Of a stretch of 64,000 nt of DNA, positions 59,729-64,000 are shown piece by piece (within the stretch, counting starts at the first letter, position 1; each line of letters begins with the position of its first letter). The DNA comes from Porites lobata (lineage: Eukaryota > Cnidaria > Anthozoa > Scleractinia > Poritidae): positions 169,001-233,000 of the forward strand of contig CALNXK010000151.1 of the NCBI GenBank assembly GCA_942486035.1, written 5' to 3'. A model generated the notes under the pieces. That model was not told where the DNA came from. It was given only the letters and a program-made list of their open reading frames with translations, and made no database searches. Both the position numbers and the translations under genes were made by a program.

Positions 59729-60362
59729 TTTCTAAATATTGCCTTTTCACCTCTCGGCATTATTTTGGATCTCGTGCGGTTTTCCCCGTTATTCAGACAC
59801 TATGTAATTTTGGTCCTTTTTTGGTGGGGTGTATACGTAAACAATTATTAACCTGAGTGTGGGTCAAGAGTGGGTAGATATTTACCTCAGCCTCGTAATA
59901 CTATATTAGTCATCCATCAGTCGTACCGTTCTCGTCGGTGAGTAACGGTTTTATCTTCACCAGCTCCCATTTTAATATCGTGACTAGCAACCACGAAATG
60001 TCCTTCTCAACCGTTTAATGCGAAGTGATTTTAATATTGACTGTTGTTAAAACAATAGTGGGCTGTTTTAGTTTTCTTTCATATTCCAAAGCTGTTAGTA
60101 AATTTCGTAGAGAATTTCTTGTTTTTTGAGAAGACGTGTTGCAATCTTCGACGTGAATACTCGGTGAACAAACGATGTATGTAATCAGTAGCAACGAAGG
60201 TGCATGCATTACGCAACTTTCAAACTGCGCTCACTTGAATTAATGTTACGAAATATAATGATTAGAAATTTAAATTGGTCAGGTCCAGAAATGGTTAATA
60301 GGATATGCAAGTCTGAAAGTAGCGCATTGATTGGCATCTTGTTTTCTGTGTGTTCTGTTCAG

Positions 60363-60416
60363 AATAACACGATTAATCCTCTTTTAAAAGGAAAGCCCTG
60401 CAGCAAGAAAAGCGAA
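60363..60416 (+). CDS. Candidate internal exon, 54 bp
   Basis: Bordered by TGTGTTCTGTTCAG and GAA|GTAAGT, both strong. Only phase 0 is open: NNTINPLLKGKPCSKKSE. A further acceptor ACATTTTCAG at about 60943 would continue into AGATGA, giving Arg then a stop. The other exons of such a gene are not evident. Confidence 0.25.
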
Positions 60417-63400
60417 GTAAGTCATTAACACGTATTTTCATATGTGTTAATGAAAGCAGGATCCCATTAATTTTGTTTTAGTTTCCAAAGGCAACCACGG
60501 TTTCCCTCTGGAATTTATTTCAATTAGGCTTTTCTGCTTGGTTCAACTTTTGTTTTAACCAAATAAGCTGTTATTCTCTGTATCGTCTTGTCTTCTTTTC
60601 ATTATATATATTTATTTGTGCAATGACGGGGCGCTGCATAGTTTCCCCAAAAAATTACAGAACAAGGCACAAAGTAAAAAACTTTTTCCGAATTTTGTGA
60701 AGAAGCTTGTTCATGGCTAGAAAATGTCTGTGTAGTTTTCTAATAAGCTGAGTGGGTATTTTCAGTGTTTTATGTGTATTCCGTAAAGGAGAAGTAAACA
60801 AAATAAGCAAAGATTTCATCGACAGTGACAACCTTTTCATATTTCCTCTGCGTATCATTTCATTGTTGCTTAGAATATATGTACATGAACCTACTGAATG
60901 CTGATATGTATCCTCCAAAATCGTGAATAATTTTACATTTTCAGAGATGAACAACAGGAAAAAAAAGGCCCGGTAAAACTAAGCAAAAAAGTCCCGTCTT
61001 TTCTTTCTGAGTAAGCCGCTTATTTTAGTTTAAATCCTAGATCACACGTCTCCTAGACTGATGAGTTCTGGTCACCAGAACGTTTGCCTTTGTGGATGAA
61101 ATCCATGTTACCTTTCAAATTAAACCTTGTAAGCAGAAATTTAGCCTACCTCTATTTATTTCTTACTATAGCCGAGGATTTTGCTAGTTTACAAAGAAAA
61201 GAAATTTGAATTTCCTTTTGTAAAACTTCACTTTGGCCACCCTAATGAAAAAGTATAAGGGTTATAAAACGAACCCACGCAGCAGATTTCACGTTTAATA
61301 TGTAGTTACAACTGTCCTAAGCATATAGTGAATCAAACCAAGACGAGTGTGGGCGGCTTATCTCAGTAACGGCTGCCTTCCTACCTATTCATACTGGGGG
61401 GCTATATTTATTTAACTTCCCTTACAGAAACCTTTTGTGCAAAGATGCCATGTTTTGTTTGGTGACGAGGTGGATAACAACAGCTTAAAGGGGCTGCTTT
61501 GTTAATTTCCCCCTTCCTACAAAGTTGTCGTTATACGAGATCTGAAAACGATGAACTCCTGGTGGAAATCACCGTATGCCAGTGTATTTTTGTTTTGTTT
61601 TCAAGAAAAGTGTTGATAAGTGACTTAAGCTAGAGAAGACAAACGATAGAGATAAATTAAACATTCTTCTTGACGTCATAAAAGAAAACTCAGGCTTCTT
61701 ATATATGTGGACATTGTGCAAACGATTAAATGATGATGTTTTTGAATTACAGGGCATTTTTTTTCTGGCCTACCAATGAATATTTGCCCTTTTGTCGGTC
61801 TGGATATACTCTAGGAAGATCGAAGGGCCTCTGCTCGCAGGGTAGTCTGGATAAGATCGTGGCTTCTCACTAGCGACTAGAAAAGGACCCCGTTCAGATA
61901 GACCAATTCAGATTTTAATATATTCTCTATTTTAAAATGGGTTTCTTGATAAAATGTCAGCCTTGATGTCTTGGGCACTCTCTTAGCCAACCGTCATTGG
62001 CCGTTAAACAGCAACGATTAATCGTAGTTTTAACAAGGTATTGTGTAGCGATCGATCGAATTCTGCTTGTTGATTATATCGTCGTTGAAAAAAAATTTAC
62101 TGACTAAAAAAAAACATGCCAGGAAATTGAAAGATTATGGCATACAATCTTAAACAACTTCCTTGTGCTGATATTACTCTGAAAAATGACCAAAAAACAA
62201 GCAGCTTAGTAAAATTTTTAAGTTGTTCGTTTTTATCATTGTCTTGATTGTTTAAAACAATGTTAACTTTTGTTTTTTTGTATTGCTGCAGCCATTAATC
62301 ATGCGGTCGTCCTAATGGATTTTATTTTAATTTTGTGGTTTGTGGCTGTTTTCCTCAACCGTAAAACTTCCGTTTCTTTTGTTATCGAATATAACCGCCG
62401 CTGGCTCTTTGAAACAACCTTTGGCTTTGTTTTTCTTGATAAGATAGATCGATATCGTTTTTGGTAAAAGCATTGTTAACCACCAACTTTGAATATAGCG
62501 TTTAACAAATGTGCATGTCCAGTCCAAAACGTTATTTTTAGGTTCACTGATTCTTTTGAATGTTTCCAAATGGGAGTAACGAAAACTTGAAGGTTTAGTT
62601 GCCATATTAAGTGTACCCAGATATGGGGCAGGGGGATTAAAATGATGAAACTGATATTAAGTCATATTAGAAATACGAAAAGGCATACCGTTCGTAAAGG
62701 ACTCTTTGTTAAGAATTTAAAAATTGCCTTAGTGAATTTTTCAACGAAAACACTTTTTACAGCGTTTGGTCTCTGACCAGAATTTGAGGTGCAAATTGCT
62801 GTGTCATTCACTCTTAATGAAGTATCAATGTGACACTAGGTGAATGATATTGATACATCCAGTGTCTCTTCATGTTGTGTTTAGTGTTGAATTACTGAAG
62901 TGTCTCTAGCTTTTAAACTGAAGCTACTGGTTAGAAGGGTTTCTCTTGGTTTATTAGACTGCCAGTTGAAGGTGATGGTGACGTTTAGCGGCGACTACGC
63001 CGACGTTGATGTTAAGGGAGATGGCGATAAGGATGTTGTTGATAAATGGTGACGATGAATATGATGATAATTATACGGAATAAATTAATGATGATGACGA
63101 TAATTTGGAAAAGATGGTGATGATGTTGATAATTATACTGAATAAATTTGATCATGATGATGATGATTTGGGAGTGATGGTGATGATGATGATACTCAAT
63201 GAATTAATTATGATGATGATTACTGATGAAATTTATAACAATGCAATGAGAAAACCAAGATTAAGCGAATGGGAGGTAGTAAGGCCAGTCTAAAACTGCC
63301 AAAATGTCCCTACCTTGCCTTTTGTTAAGGTACTTATAGTTTCAGTCTTTCTTGAGGCTTTATTAAGCGGCTGACGTCGGAACTGCTTCATGCGTTTGTT

Positions 63401-64000
63401 TTGAAGGGATAGGCCCAGATTTTGAGGGAGGTTTTAGGAAAGAATTTCAACACCAAGACTATTAAAGAAGGTTTCACTGTCAAACACCTTGACTTTAGGC
63501 AGCAAGGCCAAGGTCGAAAAAGCTGTACTGTACTCCATTGTAGAATTATATCCGAGGCCGAAGTTGACAATACTAATAATTGATAACTACTGTCAACTAA
63601 CAACTGCAAGTAAAAAATTGCTACTCGCTATATTAAAAGAGGCGGTTACAGTATTGCAGTCCCAGTCACAATAGTCTCGCTATCTATATACAAAGGTTTG
63701 TCATAGAGAGACGGGCCATTATCCTCATTTAGGGGTCACGTATGTATAAAGATTATGCCAGTGTACCTTTATGACTGCATTAGACTGAAAGTACTATAAG
63801 GTAAACCTTTTTTTGTCAGTGAGTGAGTTTAAAACTATAAGGGCTTTTTATCAGTACTTTCCTTTAGGCTTCTGCTATTATATGCCCTCCTGATTGGGCC
63901 AATGGAAAACATACACAAAAAGTCCAAATATGGAAAACGTTCACAAACTGATTCAGAATATCTTTTTGTAAAATTTTACGAAATAAATTAGCAATATGCG
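60417..64000. other. Right-hand spacer, nothing assembled
   Basis: AT-rich, with a (GAT)n-rich stretch at 63105-63240 and no exon, repeat end or RNA gene that I can support. The + strand frame at 63489-63674 has no start or splice context of note. Confidence 0.45.
63105..63240. repeat. Imperfect (GAT)n / (ATG)n microsatellite
   Basis: Runs of GATGATGATGAT broken by other triplets, with similar patches back to about 62990. Met/Asp-rich frames across it are artefacts. Confidence 0.8.

Noticed and set aside
1..64000. CACGTG E-boxes as evidence of Myc autoregulation
   Set aside because: Many occur across the window, near the number expected by chance for a 6-base word in 64 kb, so position near the myc genes alone is weak. 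Only the one abutting TTTAAATA at 39105 was kept, as a low-confidence site.

Overview
The window looks like nuclear DNA of an early-branching animal, most likely an anthozoan cnidarian such as a stony coral. Four things point there. The genes have introns with canonical splice sites. The DNA is AT-rich, with long gene-poor stretches full of short terminal-inverted-repeat elements and (AAT)n microsatellites. Two Myc transcription-factor genes are present and are divergent but recognisable. There is also a decayed retroelement of a kind I associate with cnidarian genomes. No species can be fixed from the sequence alone, and no rRNA, tRNA or CRISPR array was recognised.

Layout. At about 4.8-12.7 kb a small multi-exon gene on the + strand can be assembled. 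It encodes acidic, unrecognised exons and a C-terminal hydrophobic exon, and its central four-exon cassette is duplicated in tandem (5.84-8.95 and 8.95-11.80 kb). At 17.77-19.87 kb lies a second small gene with its own CCAAT/TATA/Inr promoter. Its last three exons have the same phase pattern (0-2, 2-0, 0-stop) and its last exon is also a C-terminal membrane anchor, so I propose the two are distant paralogues. At 12-24 kb the sequence is mostly inverted-repeat elements and a three-copy 333-bp tandem repeat. At 24.8-25.95 kb on the - strand is a frame-broken 3' end of a non-LTR retrotransposon with a restriction-like endonuclease.

At 30.6-32.3 kb is an intronless bHLH-leucine-zipper gene of the Myc family (564 codons). 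At 38.6-41.7 kb is a second Myc gene with a clear TATA promoter, a predicted non-coding first exon, Myc boxes I and II, an intron at the position used in vertebrate MYC, and a C-terminal bHLH-zipper (347 aa). The two lie head to tail about 6.3 kb apart. One keeps the full canonical Myc architecture; the other keeps the DNA-binding end but has no convincing Myc box I or II.

From 42 to 64 kb no complete gene could be assembled. This part holds a 540-bp hAT-type element with an 8-bp target duplication, a 1177-bp inverted-repeat element with a 6-bp target duplication, a set of three diverged direct duplications at 50.3-55.5 kb that repeat a hairpin next to AATAAA, several related palindromic MITEs, and a few isolated exon-like stretches of low confidence. 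All splice models come from reading splice consensus and phase by eye; no transcript or homology search was available.
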